DNA of 64,000 nucleotides from Pseudomonas fulva (GTDB taxonomy: Bacteria > Pseudomonadota > Gammaproteobacteria > Pseudomonadales > Pseudomonadaceae): NCBI RefSeq assembly GCF_023517795.1, contig NZ_CP082928.1, forward strand, positions 2,852,001 to 2,916,000. Reading direction: 5' to 3'. The position numbers and the translations under genes are program-made. How positions within the stretch are numbered: the stretch's first letter is position 1; each line of letters begins with the position of its first letter. Positions 1 through 8,237 of this stretch are shown in pieces. A model generated the notes under the pieces. That model saw only the letters and a list, made by a program, of their open reading frames with translations, ran no database searches and was not told the origin of the DNA.

Positions 1-1638
1 AGCCTCAAGGCCACCAGCCTGCCGCGCAAGATCGATCTCGCTGCCGAGATGGAGCTGCACGGCGTCGTCGTGCCCCAGGACATGGCCGACGCGAAGCCCG
101 CCGCCGAAGGCGTGTTTCTGCCGTACCAGCAGCGCTGGTTCGACGACACCAGCCAGATCATGATCGCCGAGAAGAGCCGCCGTACCGGTCTCACCTGGGC
201 CGAGGCTGGCCGTAACGTGATCAATGGAGCCAAGCCTCGCCGCCGTGGCGGCTGCAATACCTTCTACGTCGGCAGCAAGCAGGAGATGGCCCTGGAGTAC
301 ATCGCCGCCTGCGCGCTGTTCGCCAAGGCGTTCAACGACCTGGCCCAGGCCGACGTTTACGAGCAGACCTTCTGGGACGAAGGCAAGAAGGAAGAGATCC
401 TGGCGTACATGATCCGCTTCCCGAAAAGCGGCTTCAAAATCCAGGCGCTAAGCTCACGCCCCAGCAACCTGCGCGGCCTGCAGGGCGACGTGGTGATCGA
501 CGAGGCCGCCTTCCATGAATCTCTGGAGGAGCTGCTGAAGGCAGCGCTGGCCCTGACCATGTGGGGCAACAAGGTGCGCCTGATCAGCACCCACAACGGT
601 GTCGACAACGCGTTCAACACCTACATCCAGGACGCCCGCGAAGGCCGCAAGGACTACAGCATCCACCGCATCACCCTGGACGATGCGATCGCCCAGGGCC
701 TGTACCGCCGGATCTGCTACGTCACCAACCAGGAATGGTCGCCCGAGGCCGAGAAGGCTTGGCGGGACAAACTCTACAAGAACGCCCCCAACATCGAGTC
801 GGCCGAGGAAGAGTACGGCTGCGTACCGAAGAAAAGCGGCGGCGCCTACCTGAGCCGCGTGCTGATCGAGCAGGCGATGGTCGATGACCACTCGGTCCGT
901 ATCTATCGCTATGAGGCACCAGAAGGCTTCGAGCAGTGGACGCCCGCCATGCGCGAGGCTGATATCCAGGCGTGGTGCGAGGAGAACCTGGCACCTGAGC
1001 TGGCCCGCCTGCGCGACCGCAACCGCCACACCTTTGGTGAAGACTTCGCACGCCGCGGCGACCTGACTGTGTTCACTCCGCTGCAGATCGATCCGATGCT
1101 GCGCAAGCGCGTGCCCTTCGAGGTCGAGCTGCGCAACCTCACCTACGAGGCGCAGCGCCAGATCATGTTCTTCATCTGTGATCGCCTGCCGCGTCTTTCC
1201 GGCTTGGCGTTCGATGCCACGGGTAACGGTGGGTACCTGGCTGAACAGGCAGCGCTGCGCTACGGCGCCGGCCTGGTCGACCAGGTGCAACTGAACCTCG
1301 CCTGGTATGCGCTGTGGATGCCCAAGCTCAAAGGCGAGCTGGAGGCGTTCAACCTGGAGATCGCCCGGCATCAGACACGCCTGGATGACCTGCTGTCGAT
1401 CAAGGTCGAGAAAGGCGTGCCTGTCATCGACAAAGGCCGCACCAAGGATCTGCAGTCCACCGACAGCAAGGCCAAGCGTCACGGCGATAGCGCCGTGTCA
1501 CTGGTCATGGCCGTGCGGGCCAGCTTCATGGAAGGCGGCACCATCGAATTCACAGCATTGCCGCGCCACAGCCGCGGCTTCGACAACGTCGACGATATCG
1601 ACTCAGACCTGAGCCTGCCGGAGTCATCAGCATGGTAA
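1..1638 (+). CDS. Phage terminase large subunit (Mu gp28-like), 5' end possibly outside window
   Basis: This is the ATPase-nuclease motor that packages phage DNA into proheads. Counting from the first in-window ATG at 49, an unusual Walker A-like motif (KSRRTGLTW, about residues 42-50) and a Walker B motif (DVVIDEAAF, about 147-155) are visible. The C-terminal part carries an RNase H-like nuclease region with FDATGNGG near residue 390. The frame stays open to the window edge and no Shine-Dalgarno sequence precedes 49, so the true start may lie upstream. The stop overlaps the portal start by 7 bp, as in a tightly packed late operon. Family assignment rests on the Mu-type motifs and the portal gene next door. 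Confidence 0.93.
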   Translation, partial: SLKATSLPRKIDLAAEMELHGVVVPQDMADAKPAAEGVFLPYQQRWFDDTSQIMIAEKSRRTGLTWAEAGRNVINGAKPRRRGGCNTFYVGSKQEMALEYIAACALFAKAFNDLAQADVYEQTFWDEGKKEEILAYMIRFPKSGFKIQALSSRPSNLRGLQGDVVIDEAAFHESLEELLKAALALTMWGNKVRLISTHNGVDNAFNTYIQDAREGRKDYSIHRITLDDAIAQGLYRRICYVTNQEWSPEAEKAWRDKLYKNAPNIESAEEEYGCVPKKSGGAYLSRVLIEQAMVDDHSVRIYRYEAPEGFEQWTPAMREADIQAWCEENLAPELARLRDRNRHTFGEDFARRGDLTVFTPLQIDPMLRKRVPFEVELRNLTYEAQRQIMFFICDRLPRLSGLAFDATGNGGYLAEQAALRYGAGLVDQVQLNLAWYALWMPKLKGELEAFNLEIARHQTRLDDLLSIKVEKGVPVIDKGRTKDLQSTDSKAKRHGDSAVSLVMAVRASFMEGGTIEFTALPRHSRGFDNVDDIDSDLSLPESSAW

Positions 1639-3200
1639 CCAACACCCGGATCGTCGACCTCGACGGCAACCCGTTCCAGGTCAGCGAACTGCGCGAGCCG
1701 CAGACAGCGCACCTCACCAGCCTGCACCACGAGTTCCAGGGGCACCCATCCCGTGGGCTCACACCGTCGCGCCTGGCGCAGATCATGGATGCTGCCGAGC
1801 AAGGCGACCTGGTAGGCCAGTGCGAGCTGTTCGAGGACATGGAAGAGAAAGACGGCCACATCATGTCCGAGATGGGCAAGCGCCGCCGCGCGGTGCTTGG
1901 CCTGAATTGGGACATCGTGCCGCCGAGCAACCCGACCGCAGCCGAGAAGAAGGCGACCAGCGAACTGTACGAACTGATGCAAGGGCTCGATGATTTCGAG
2001 GACGTGCTGTTCGATACCACCGATGCGATCGGCAAAGGCTTTGCCTGCCAGGAGATCGAGTGGCAGCGCGTCGAAGGCAGCTGGCTTCCCAAGTCCATCA
2101 CCCACCGGCCGCAGAGCTGGTTCCAGATCGCCAAGGGTTACCGCCAGGAGATCCGCCTGCGCGGCGCCGCTGGCGGTGAGCCGTTGCAGCCTTTCGGCTG
2201 GCTGACCCATGTGCACAAGGCCAAGAGCGGCACCCTGGAGCGCTCTGCGCTGTTCCGCGTGCTGGCGTGGCCGTACCTGTTCAAGAACTACAGCGTGGGC
2301 GACCTGGCCGAGTTCCTGGAGATCTACGGTATCCCGATGCGCGTGGGCAAGTACCCAGGCGGCGCCACCGAGAAAGAGAAACTGACCCTGCTGCGCGCTC
2401 TGGCCAGCTTGGGCCACAACGCCGCCGGCATCATCCCGTTGGGCATGGAACTGGAGTTCCTCAACGCAGCTCAGGGCGACCCGGCCGCGTTCAAGCTGAT
2501 GATCGAGTGGTGTGAGAAGACGCAGAGCAAGGCGATCCTGGGCGGCACGCTGACCAGCCAGGCAGATGGCGCATCGAGCACCAATGCCCTGGGCAACGTG
2601 CACAACGAGGTGCGCATGGATTTGCGCGACTCGGACGCCCTGCAGGTGGCCAAGACGCTGAGCCGTGACCTGGTCTACCCGATCGCCGTACTCAACGGCC
2701 TCGCCAGCACTTGGGCGCGCTGCCCGCGGCTGAAGTTCGACATCCAAGAAGCCGAGGATCTGCAAGCCTACGCGCAGGCTCTGCCGGGCTTGGTTGGGCT
2801 CGGCTTCAAGATCCCTCGTCAGTGGGCCCAGGAGCGCCTTGCCATTCCTGAGCCTGACGAGGGCGAGGAGATCCTGCAGGCAGCTGCAGCTGCTGCGCCA
2901 AAGAGTGAAGCCCCCACGGCCGAGGTGCTCCCGCGCGCGGTGGCCACCGCACAGAAACCCGCAACCACTGCAGCCGATCGTCTGGACGACAGCCTGCAGC
3001 CGATCACTGGCGAATGGATCGAGCATATCCGGGCCATGGTCGAGCAGGCGCAAAGCCTGGAGCAGATCCGCGATGGCCTGGCCGCGCTGCTACCCGACAT
3101 GAGTGTGGAGCAATACGCCGAGGCCATGGCGCAGGCGCTGGCCAGCGCCGCCTTGCAGGGCCGTTACGAGATCCTGCAGGAGGCCGCCAGTGGCCGTTAG
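1632..3200 (+). CDS. Phage portal protein, DUF935 (Mu gp29-like)
   Basis: This 522-aa protein is the portal, the dodecameric ring through which DNA enters the capsid and to which the terminase and tail attach. Sequence features of the DUF935 family are visible, for example DGHIMSEMGKRRRAVLGLNW near residue 75, KGFACQEIEWQ near 135, a YGIPMRVGKYP segment near 235, and TLTSQADGASSTNA near 305. The C-terminal region (residues 400-460) is Ala/Pro-rich and likely flexible. The ATG sits inside the last codons of the terminase gene. The last bases of this gene supply the AGGAGG ribosome-binding site of the following MuF gene, which suggests translational coupling. Length matches the family. Confidence 0.95.
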   Translation: MVTNTRIVDLDGNPFQVSELREPQTAHLTSLHHEFQGHPSRGLTPSRLAQIMDAAEQGDLVGQCELFEDMEEKDGHIMSEMGKRRRAVLGLNWDIVPPSNPTAAEKKATSELYELMQGLDDFEDVLFDTTDAIGKGFACQEIEWQRVEGSWLPKSITHRPQSWFQIAKGYRQEIRLRGAAGGEPLQPFGWLTHVHKAKSGTLERSALFRVLAWPYLFKNYSVGDLAEFLEIYGIPMRVGKYPGGATEKEKLTLLRALASLGHNAAGIIPLGMELEFLNAAQGDPAAFKLMIEWCEKTQSKAILGGTLTSQADGASSTNALGNVHNEVRMDLRDSDALQVAKTLSRDLVYPIAVLNGLASTWARCPRLKFDIQEAEDLQAYAQALPGLVGLGFKIPRQWAQERLAIPEPDEGEEILQAAAAAAPKSEAPTAEVLPRAVATAQKPATTAADRLDDSLQPITGEWIEHIRAMVEQAQSLEQIRDGLAALLPDMSVEQYAEAMAQALASAALQGRYEILQEAASGR

Positions 3201-4464
3201 CGCAACGTCGTTACCATTCCGGGAGCAGAACGAGTTCCTGCGCCGCAAGCTGAACCTGCCGACGCAGACCTGGACGGACATCTACACCCGCGAGCACGAC
3301 TATGCGTTCGTGGTCGCCGGTGCCAACCGCGATGGCCTGGTGCAGGACTTCCGCCTGGCGGTCGAGCGTGCGATCGAGGGCGGCACCACCCTGGAAGATT
3401 TCCGCCGCGACTTCGACCGCATCGTTGCCAAGCATGGCTGGAGCTACAACGGCGGCCGCAACTGGCGCTCGCGGGTGATCTACGAGACCAACCTGCGCAG
3501 CAGCTACATGGCCGGCCGCTATCAGCAGCTCATGGCGGTACGCGAGGAGCGGCCTTACTGGCAGTACCTGCACAGCGATGCCGTCGAGTTTCCCCGGGAA
3601 GAGCACGAAGCCTGGAACGGCATGGTGCTGCGCTGGGACGATCCCTGGTGGCAGTACCATTTCCCGATCAACGCCTGGGGCTGCCAGTGCAGCGTGCGGG
3701 CCCTGAGCCAGGCCGACCTGGAGCGCATGAGCAAAAACGGCCCGGACACCGCCCCTACGATCGTTTGGGAACAACGCACCATCGGCCAGCGCAGCCCGCA
3801 AGGCCCACGCACCGTCGAGGTGCCACAGGGCATCGATCCAGGGTTCGAGCATGTGCCAGGTCGCTCACGCCTGGAAAGTCACGTGCCATTACCGCGTGAG
3901 AGTGAAGAGCTAATCCCGGCTAGTGCCCCAGGTTTGCCCAATCGCATCGCCACCGATCCGCTGCCGGCGCCGCAACCTTTTGCAGCCGAGCGTCTGCTAC
4001 CAACTAATCTAACTGAAGCAGACTATGTACGGCGCTATCTCGCTGAGTTTGGTGCAACGCTGGATTCACCTGCCGTGTTTCAGGATGTACTCGGTGAACG
4101 TTTGGTGATCGGCCAGGAGTTGTTTCTGCAACGCAAGAGTGGTGAGCTCAAAGCCAACAAGCGCGGCCGTGGTAAGTGGCTGCCGCTGCTAGCACAGGCG
4201 CTGAAGGTGCCTGATGAAATTTGGGTGCGCCTAGAGTGGCTCGGTGCAATAGGCAAGGCTGTGGTGCGTCGTCGTTATGTGGCGCGCTTCAAGATAGAGG
4301 GTGAGGTTACGCCGGCATTAGCAGTATTTGAGCTGGGCACCGACGGTTGGACTGGCGTAACCACATTTCCGCCTGAGGACGACGGGTATGTCGAACAGCT
4401 ACGCCAGGGCGTACGGCTATTTAGGCGCTCTCACTCGTCGAACGATAACGAGCCGACGAACTGA
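3190..4464 (+). CDS. MuF-type minor head protein fused to a PBECR-type nuclease-like C-terminal domain
   Basis: The first half is a MuF/gpF head morphogenesis domain (about residues 60-170), with YETNLRSSYMAGRYQQL, then REEHEAWNGMV and the CQCSVRAL cysteine pair. MuF proteins sit at the portal and can be carried in the virion. The start is set at a GTG at 3190, six bases after AGGAGG at 3178-3183 inside the portal gene; longer in-frame starts give non-family sequence. After a Pro-rich linker, residues about 290-415 resemble phage-Barnase-EndoU-ColicinE5/D-RelE (PBECR) toxin domains found on MuF proteins, including VIGQELF, KVPDEIWVRLEW and RRRYVARFKI. That half is visibly more A/T-rich with rarer codons than the first half. 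Nuclease activity is inferred, not shown. The 3' end overlaps a convergent gene by 34 bp. Confidence 0.88.
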   Translation: MAVSATSLPFREQNEFLRRKLNLPTQTWTDIYTREHDYAFVVAGANRDGLVQDFRLAVERAIEGGTTLEDFRRDFDRIVAKHGWSYNGGRNWRSRVIYETNLRSSYMAGRYQQLMAVREERPYWQYLHSDAVEFPREEHEAWNGMVLRWDDPWWQYHFPINAWGCQCSVRALSQADLERMSKNGPDTAPTIVWEQRTIGQRSPQGPRTVEVPQGIDPGFEHVPGRSRLESHVPLPRESEELIPASAPGLPNRIATDPLPAPQPFAAERLLPTNLTEADYVRRYLAEFGATLDSPAVFQDVLGERLVIGQELFLQRKSGELKANKRGRGKWLPLLAQALKVPDEIWVRLEWLGAIGKAVVRRRYVARFKIEGEVTPALAVFELGTDGWTGVTTFPPEDDGYVEQLRQGVRLFRRSHSSNDNEPTN

Positions 4465-4898
4465 GCCAGACGTTGAGCTTCCGATCTCGTCAAATCAGCA
4501 GGTAGCTCGACGGAGATAGTCAGATCGGGCCGGAGAACATATGTGTGTTCAATTGCCTCATCCGTTATTTCCTCTACCGCTGTATCAGTCTCGACAGCCT
4601 CTTTGCTTTCTAACCCTTGAGCAGCATCTGCGACGAGCTTGCTTTGTACAGCCCAGACAAATCGAGATTTCCATCCATGGCGCCCCTCTACGTAACGACC
4701 ACACTCAGCTTGCTCAAGACTTCTGAATGCGGCAATCACTTCAGATCTTTTGAAGTCATAACCGTCAGATGCGAGCCAATACTCGATACGCTGCCTGCCG
4801 GTCTCATATTGATTCTTGGCGCGAAGCGCCATGTGATCACATATAGCTCTAACGACGTCGTTATTCCTATATACCTGCTTCAAAGTCTCAATGTGCAT
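4431..4898 (-). CDS. Winged-helix-like small protein of unknown function, possible cargo or immunity gene
   Basis: This 155-aa protein is the only leftward gene in the prophage section. Residues about 5-85 look like a winged helix (VYRNNDVVRAICDHMA, then FRSLEQAECGRYVEGRHGWKSR split by loops), a pattern I recall from small DNA-binding-like proteins of Pseudomonas phages and islands. An acidic linker (residues 95-115) leads to a C-terminal segment VELPADLTRSEAQRLAQFV that could dimerise. It overlaps the end of the MuF-PBECR gene tail to tail and shares its lower GC. It could repress transcription, act as an immunity or antitoxin partner of the adjacent nuclease-like domain, or be an unrelated moron; the sequence does not decide. 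A leftward terminator lies just upstream of its start. Confidence 0.7.
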   Translation of the reverse strand: MHIETLKQVYRNNDVVRAICDHMALRAKNQYETGRQRIEYWLASDGYDFKRSEVIAAFRSLEQAECGRYVEGRHGWKSRFVWAVQSKLVADAAQGLESKEAVETDTAVEEITDEAIEHTYVLRPDLTISVELPADLTRSEAQRLAQFVGSLSFDE

Positions 4899-4928
4899 CC
4901 CGATATCCCTATGGTCCGTTCAAGAAAA

Positions 4929-4952
4929 AACCCGGCGCTGCCACACCGGGTT
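4929..4952 (-). terminator. Rho-independent terminator-like hairpin reading leftward
   Basis: The arms AACCCGG (4929-4935) and CCGGGTT (4946-4952) form a 7-bp stem. On the minus strand the stem is followed directly by a T-run (TTTTTTC), the form of an intrinsic terminator. It lies upstream of the leftward gene starting at 4898, so it would stop leftward transcripts coming from the gpG side or act as an attenuator for that gene. There is no T-run on the plus strand, so late rightward transcription should not be affected. Confidence 0.6.
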
Positions 4953-5027
4953 CACCGCAAACGTAGGATTGGAGGCCCTGGCAGGGGCTGCTCGCTTGAT
5001 CGGGTAAATCCAGTATAGGAGCAGACA

Positions 5028-5597
5028 ATGGCCGGAGCCACTATCGAGTTTGAGACCAAAGCTGTACTGGCTGCTATCAGCGATGCGACCGAAGCTCTAG
5101 GCAGCCCGGAGCGGATGCTGCGCGATATGGGCGAGTACCTGATGATTGCCCATGACCAACGCTTCGCCAGCCAGACCGCGCCGGATGGCACGCCGTGGCA
5201 AGCGCTGAGCCCGGCCTACCAGCGGCGCAAGAAAAAGAACGCCGACAAGGTGCTGGTGCTCGATGGTTACTTGAAGAACACGCTGCGCTACCAGGTAGCG
5301 GGTAACGAGATGGTATTCGGCACCAACCGGGTCTACGCAGCCATCCACCAGTTTGGCGGTGAGATCCAGATGCCAGCTCGCAGCCAGCAGGCCTACTTCC
5401 GGCAGGACAAGTCCGGCGATATCGGCAAGCAGTTCGTGAGCAAGCGGCGCAGCAACTTCTCCCAATGGGTCACCATGGGGCCCCATGTGATCAAGATCCC
5501 GGCGCGCCCCTTTCTGGGTACCAGCGCAGCGGACGATATCGAGTTGACCAACATCGCTATGGGGTACCTGAGCCGCGCAATGGGCACTCCCTCCTGA
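5028..5597 (+). CDS. Phage virion morphogenesis protein (Mu gpG-like)
   Basis: This 189-aa protein belongs to the phage virion morphogenesis family that includes Mu gpG and P2 tail completion protein S, which act at the head-tail joint. Family features are visible: DMGEYLMIAHDQRFASQTAPDG around residues 32-53, a WQALSPAYQRRKKK segment, LVLDGYLKNTL, and IHQFGGE. The C-terminal PARPFLG is typical of these proteins. A GGAG ribosome-binding site lies at a good distance before the ATG. The gene is separated from the MuF gene by the leftward gene and its terminator-like hairpin, which break the otherwise compact late operon. Confidence 0.88.
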   Translation: MAGATIEFETKAVLAAISDATEALGSPERMLRDMGEYLMIAHDQRFASQTAPDGTPWQALSPAYQRRKKKNADKVLVLDGYLKNTLRYQVAGNEMVFGTNRVYAAIHQFGGEIQMPARSQQAYFRQDKSGDIGKQFVSKRRSNFSQWVTMGPHVIKIPARPFLGTSAADDIELTNIAMGYLSRAMGTPS

Positions 5598-5817
5598 GAG
5601 CCTCCAGAACGCACGCACGGGCGAAATGCCCGGCGGATGTACCCGTAAATTCAGCTATCGCCCCAAAGCGGCCAATTTCGCGTTTATAAACACGGTCGGC
5701 GGGGTTGCCAGAAGTCGCCACGGCGTGTTGATGTAGAAAAGAGCCCTCACGGCACCGCTGCAAAGTTTTTGCCCCGTCCAAAAGACCTTCTCCAGGTCGA
5801 CCGCCATCCTCGGCGGT
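5598..5817. other. Non-coding gap within the head operon with a hairpin at the protease start
   Basis: No convincing gene is seen in these 220 bp. The last bases form a small hairpin, ACCGCC (5800-5805) with GGCGGT (5812-5817), ending directly against the ATG of the protease gene at 5818, where a ribosome-binding site would be expected. No clear Shine-Dalgarno sequence or promoter was recognised. The gap may hold a promoter or translational control element. Confidence 0.4.
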
Positions 5818-6915
5818 ATGAACAGAAAACGCCTCAAACTCGCCGTCGCACTCGCAGCCTGCAGTTACTCGCTGGGCGAGATTGCTGCCGACAACAGCAT
5901 CACCATTCAGGTGACACCCGCTGGCCACTTCAAGCCATCTGACGGTCGCGAGATCAAGGTGCCATCCTGGTACATCGATCGGGCCGTTGCCAGCAAAGTC
6001 ATCGAGCGCTTCGACGCCCGCCGCACGCCCCCGGTGCTGGATTACGAACACCAGACGCTGCACAAGGAAGAGAACGGCCAGCCAGCCCCGGCAGCCGGCT
6101 TCTTCAAGGCGCTGGAATGGCGTGAAGGTGAAGGCCTGTTTGCCCGCGTCGACCTGACTACCAAAGCCCGCCAGTACATCGCCGATGGCGAGTACCAGTT
6201 CTTCTCCCCCGTATTCGTCTACCACCCCACGACTGGTCATGTGCTCGACGTGCAGATGGGCGCGCTTACCAACAACCCGGCTATCGACGGTATGGAGGCC
6301 CTGGGCCTGCGTGCTGCCGCCACGTTCGGGCTCACCCTTGAAGAGGAAACACCCGTGAACCCACTTCTGCTGGCGGTTCTGACCGCGCTCGGCCTGGCCG
6401 AGGACACCACCGAAGAGCAGGCCATCGTTGCGCTGACTGCTCACACCGATCAACAGGCGGCTCTGCGCAAGGCGCTGGACATCGATGGCAAAGCCACTGG
6501 CGACATACTCATTGCGGCCTGCACTGGCCTGAAGGCCAAGGCTGCAAATGTGGATCCGGCCAAGTTCGTTCCGGTCGATGTGGTCACTGGCCTGCAGGGT
6601 GAAGTGGCCGCACTGACTGCTCGCCTCGGTGAGCGCGACCAGAAGGAGCTGGATGCCGAGATCACCGCTGCCCTGGAAGACGGCCGCCTGCACACCACCA
6701 TGGAAGGCTGGGCCCGGGACCTGGGCAAATCCAACCGTGCGGCGCTGACCTCCTACCTCAGCACCGTCAGCCCGATCGCCGCGCTCACCGCTACCCAGAC
6801 CGGGGGCAAGCCGCCGATCGCTGACAAAGGAACCGGGTTGACCCAGGAAGAGCTGGCGGTATGCAGCGCGATGGGCGTCACCCCTGAGCAATTCAAAGCC
6901 GCGAAGGAAGCCTGA
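5818..6915 (+). CDS. Phage head maturation protease with C-terminal scaffold (Mu gpI-like)
   Basis: This 365-aa protein matches the Mu protease I family, which cleaves the scaffold during prohead maturation. The N-terminal protease half includes IQVTPAGHFKPSDGRE, then LDYEHQT (conserved His near residue 80) and the YQFFSPVFVY and GALTNNPAI segments near residues 130-155. The C-terminal half is a helical, Glu-rich scaffold-like region. An in-frame GTG at 6355, preceded by GAGGAA, could start a separate 186-aa scaffold product, as gpZ is nested in gpI in Mu. The upstream gap lacks a good ribosome-binding site and has a hairpin abutting the ATG. The gene ends two bases before the decoration gene. 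Confidence 0.9.
   Translation: MNRKRLKLAVALAACSYSLGEIAADNSITIQVTPAGHFKPSDGREIKVPSWYIDRAVASKVIERFDARRTPPVLDYEHQTLHKEENGQPAPAAGFFKALEWREGEGLFARVDLTTKARQYIADGEYQFFSPVFVYHPTTGHVLDVQMGALTNNPAIDGMEALGLRAAATFGLTLEEETPVNPLLLAVLTALGLAEDTTEEQAIVALTAHTDQQAALRKALDIDGKATGDILIAACTGLKAKAANVDPAKFVPVDVVTGLQGEVAALTARLGERDQKELDAEITAALEDGRLHTTMEGWARDLGKSNRAALTSYLSTVSPIAALTATQTGGKPPIADKGTGLTQEELAVCSAMGVTPEQFKAAKEA
6355..6915 (+). CDS. Candidate internal start for a separate scaffold protein
   Basis: Inside the protease gene and in frame, a GTG at 6355 follows GAGGAAACACCC, a plausible ribosome-binding site at suitable spacing. Translation from here would give a 186-aa protein (MNPLLLAVLTALGLAEDTT...) that contains only the scaffold-like half. 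In Mu, scaffold Z is made from an internal start within gene I, so the arrangement is expected. The evidence here is the position and ribosome-binding site only. Confidence 0.45.
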   Translation: MNPLLLAVLTALGLAEDTTEEQAIVALTAHTDQQAALRKALDIDGKATGDILIAACTGLKAKAANVDPAKFVPVDVVTGLQGEVAALTARLGERDQKELDAEITAALEDGRLHTTMEGWARDLGKSNRAALTSYLSTVSPIAALTATQTGGKPPIADKGTGLTQEELAVCSAMGVTPEQFKAAKEA

Positions 6916-6917
6916 TC

Positions 6918-7322
6918 ATGGCCCTGACTACCGATCGCAACACCCCGCGCCGTGACGGCGTGCAGTACAACGACCCAGTGGCCGGTGCCACGCGCATCTA
7001 CGCCGGCTCCATCGTCTGCCTGAACGCTGCCGGTTTCGCTGTTCCGGGCAGTACCTCGGCCAACCTGAAGGTTCGTGGCCGCGCTGAGGAGCACGTCGAC
7101 AACCGGGACGGCACGGCCGGCGCGAAGCGCATCGAGGCCCGCCGCGGTGTGTTCGCGTTTGCCAACAGCACCGCGGCTGACGAAATCACCCGCGCCAACA
7201 TCGGCGCCCCGGCCTACATCGTCGACGACCAGACGGTCGCCCTGACGTCCGCAACCAACACCCGTTCCGTAGCTGGCGTTATCCGCGATGTGGATAGCGC
7301 CGGTGTCTGGATCGAGATCTAA
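6918..7322 (+). CDS. Capsid decoration (cement)-like protein
   Basis: This 134-aa protein lies between the protease/scaffold gene and the major head gene, the usual place for a capsid decoration protein in Mu-like and related phages. Its beta-rich, Ala/Gly-rich sequence (AGSIVCLNAAGFAVPGST, then VRGRAEEHVDN and RRGVFAFANS) resembles DUF2190-type cement proteins, which bind the outside of expanded capsids. It starts two bases after the protease stop codon and is followed by the major head gene. Assignment rests on position and overall composition more than on a catalytic motif. An alternative is a small virion protein of unknown location. Confidence 0.7.
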   Translation: MALTTDRNTPRRDGVQYNDPVAGATRIYAGSIVCLNAAGFAVPGSTSANLKVRGRAEEHVDNRDGTAGAKRIEARRGVFAFANSTAADEITRANIGAPAYIVDDQTVALTSATNTRSVAGVIRDVDSAGVWIEI

Positions 7323-7336
7323 GGAGCACGACCCAG

Positions 7337-8227
7337 ATGATCATCAATCAGCAGAACCTGCGCGCACTGTTCACTGGCTACAAGTCCAGTTTCCAGAGTG
7401 CATTCGCGGGCGTCACCCCCGACTTCGACCAGTTCACCCTGAGCGTGCCGTCGACCAATTCGGTCGAGCAGTACGGCTGGCTGGGCAATAGCACCGCCTT
7501 CCGCGAGTGGCTGGGCGACCGCGTCATCCAGAACCTCGGCCTGCATGACTACAGCATCAAGAACAAGTCCTTCGAGAACACCGTGGGCGTTCCCCGCGAG
7601 TCGATCGAGGATGACAGCTACGGGCTGTTCAACCCGCTGATGGGGCAGCTGGGCCAGGATTCGGCCGAGCACCCCGGCACCTTGGTCTATTCGCTGCTTG
7701 CCGGCGGTTTCAGCGGCCTGGGCTATGACGGCCAGAATTTCTTCGACACTGACCACCCGGTGACCAACGCCGCTGGCGTGGAAGGCAGCGTGAGCAACTT
7801 CCAGGGCGGCACCGGTACAGCCTGGTACCTGCTGGACACCACCCGCGTGCTGAAGCCGCTGATCCTGCAGAAGCGCAAGCCGTACAACTTCGTCACCCTC
7901 GACAAAGAGACCGACGAAAACGTGTTCATGCGCAAGGAGTTCATCTACGGCGTGGATGCCCGCCTGAACGTCGGCTACGGCCTCTGGCAGTTGGCGTATG
8001 CCAGCCGCGAAACGCTGGATGCGTCGAGCTTCAATGACGCCTTCGCCGCCATGCAGAGCCTGACGGGCGATCGCGGCAAGAAGCTGGGCATTCGTCCGAA
8101 GCTGCTGGTAGTACCGCCGAGCATGCGCGCTCAGGCCCTGGAAGTGGTCAAGGCCGAGCGCAATGCCGCCGGCGCCACCAACATCAACCGCGATGTCGTG
8201 GACGTGCTCGTCACGCCGTGGCTGTAA
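7337..8227 (+). CDS. Major head protein (Mu gpT-like)
   Basis: This 296-aa protein is the major capsid subunit of the Mu gpT family. Recognisable features are the N-terminal INQQNLRALFTGYKSSFQ, the EQYGWLGNSTAFREWLGDR segment near residue 45, the FENTVGVPRESIEDDSYG segment near 80, and FFDTDHPV near 135. Length fits the family, which builds HK97-fold T=7 heads without extensive N-terminal cleavage. A strong AAGGAG ribosome-binding site lies before the ATG, as expected for a very highly expressed structural gene. It follows the decoration gene and precedes the HI1506-type gene, the standard Mu-like order. Confidence 0.95.
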   Translation: MIINQQNLRALFTGYKSSFQSAFAGVTPDFDQFTLSVPSTNSVEQYGWLGNSTAFREWLGDRVIQNLGLHDYSIKNKSFENTVGVPRESIEDDSYGLFNPLMGQLGQDSAEHPGTLVYSLLAGGFSGLGYDGQNFFDTDHPVTNAAGVEGSVSNFQGGTGTAWYLLDTTRVLKPLILQKRKPYNFVTLDKETDENVFMRKEFIYGVDARLNVGYGLWQLAYASRETLDASSFNDAFAAMQSLTGDRGKKLGIRPKLLVVPPSMRAQALEVVKAERNAAGATNINRDVVDVLVTPWL

Positions 8228-8237
8228 GGGGGCGCTA

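Noticed and set aside
454..3053. Long open frames on the minus strand across the terminase and portal genes
   Set aside because: They are antisense to strongly supported phage genes, rich in Gln, His and Leu from GC-rich codon mirroring, and have no family resemblance or ribosome-binding site.
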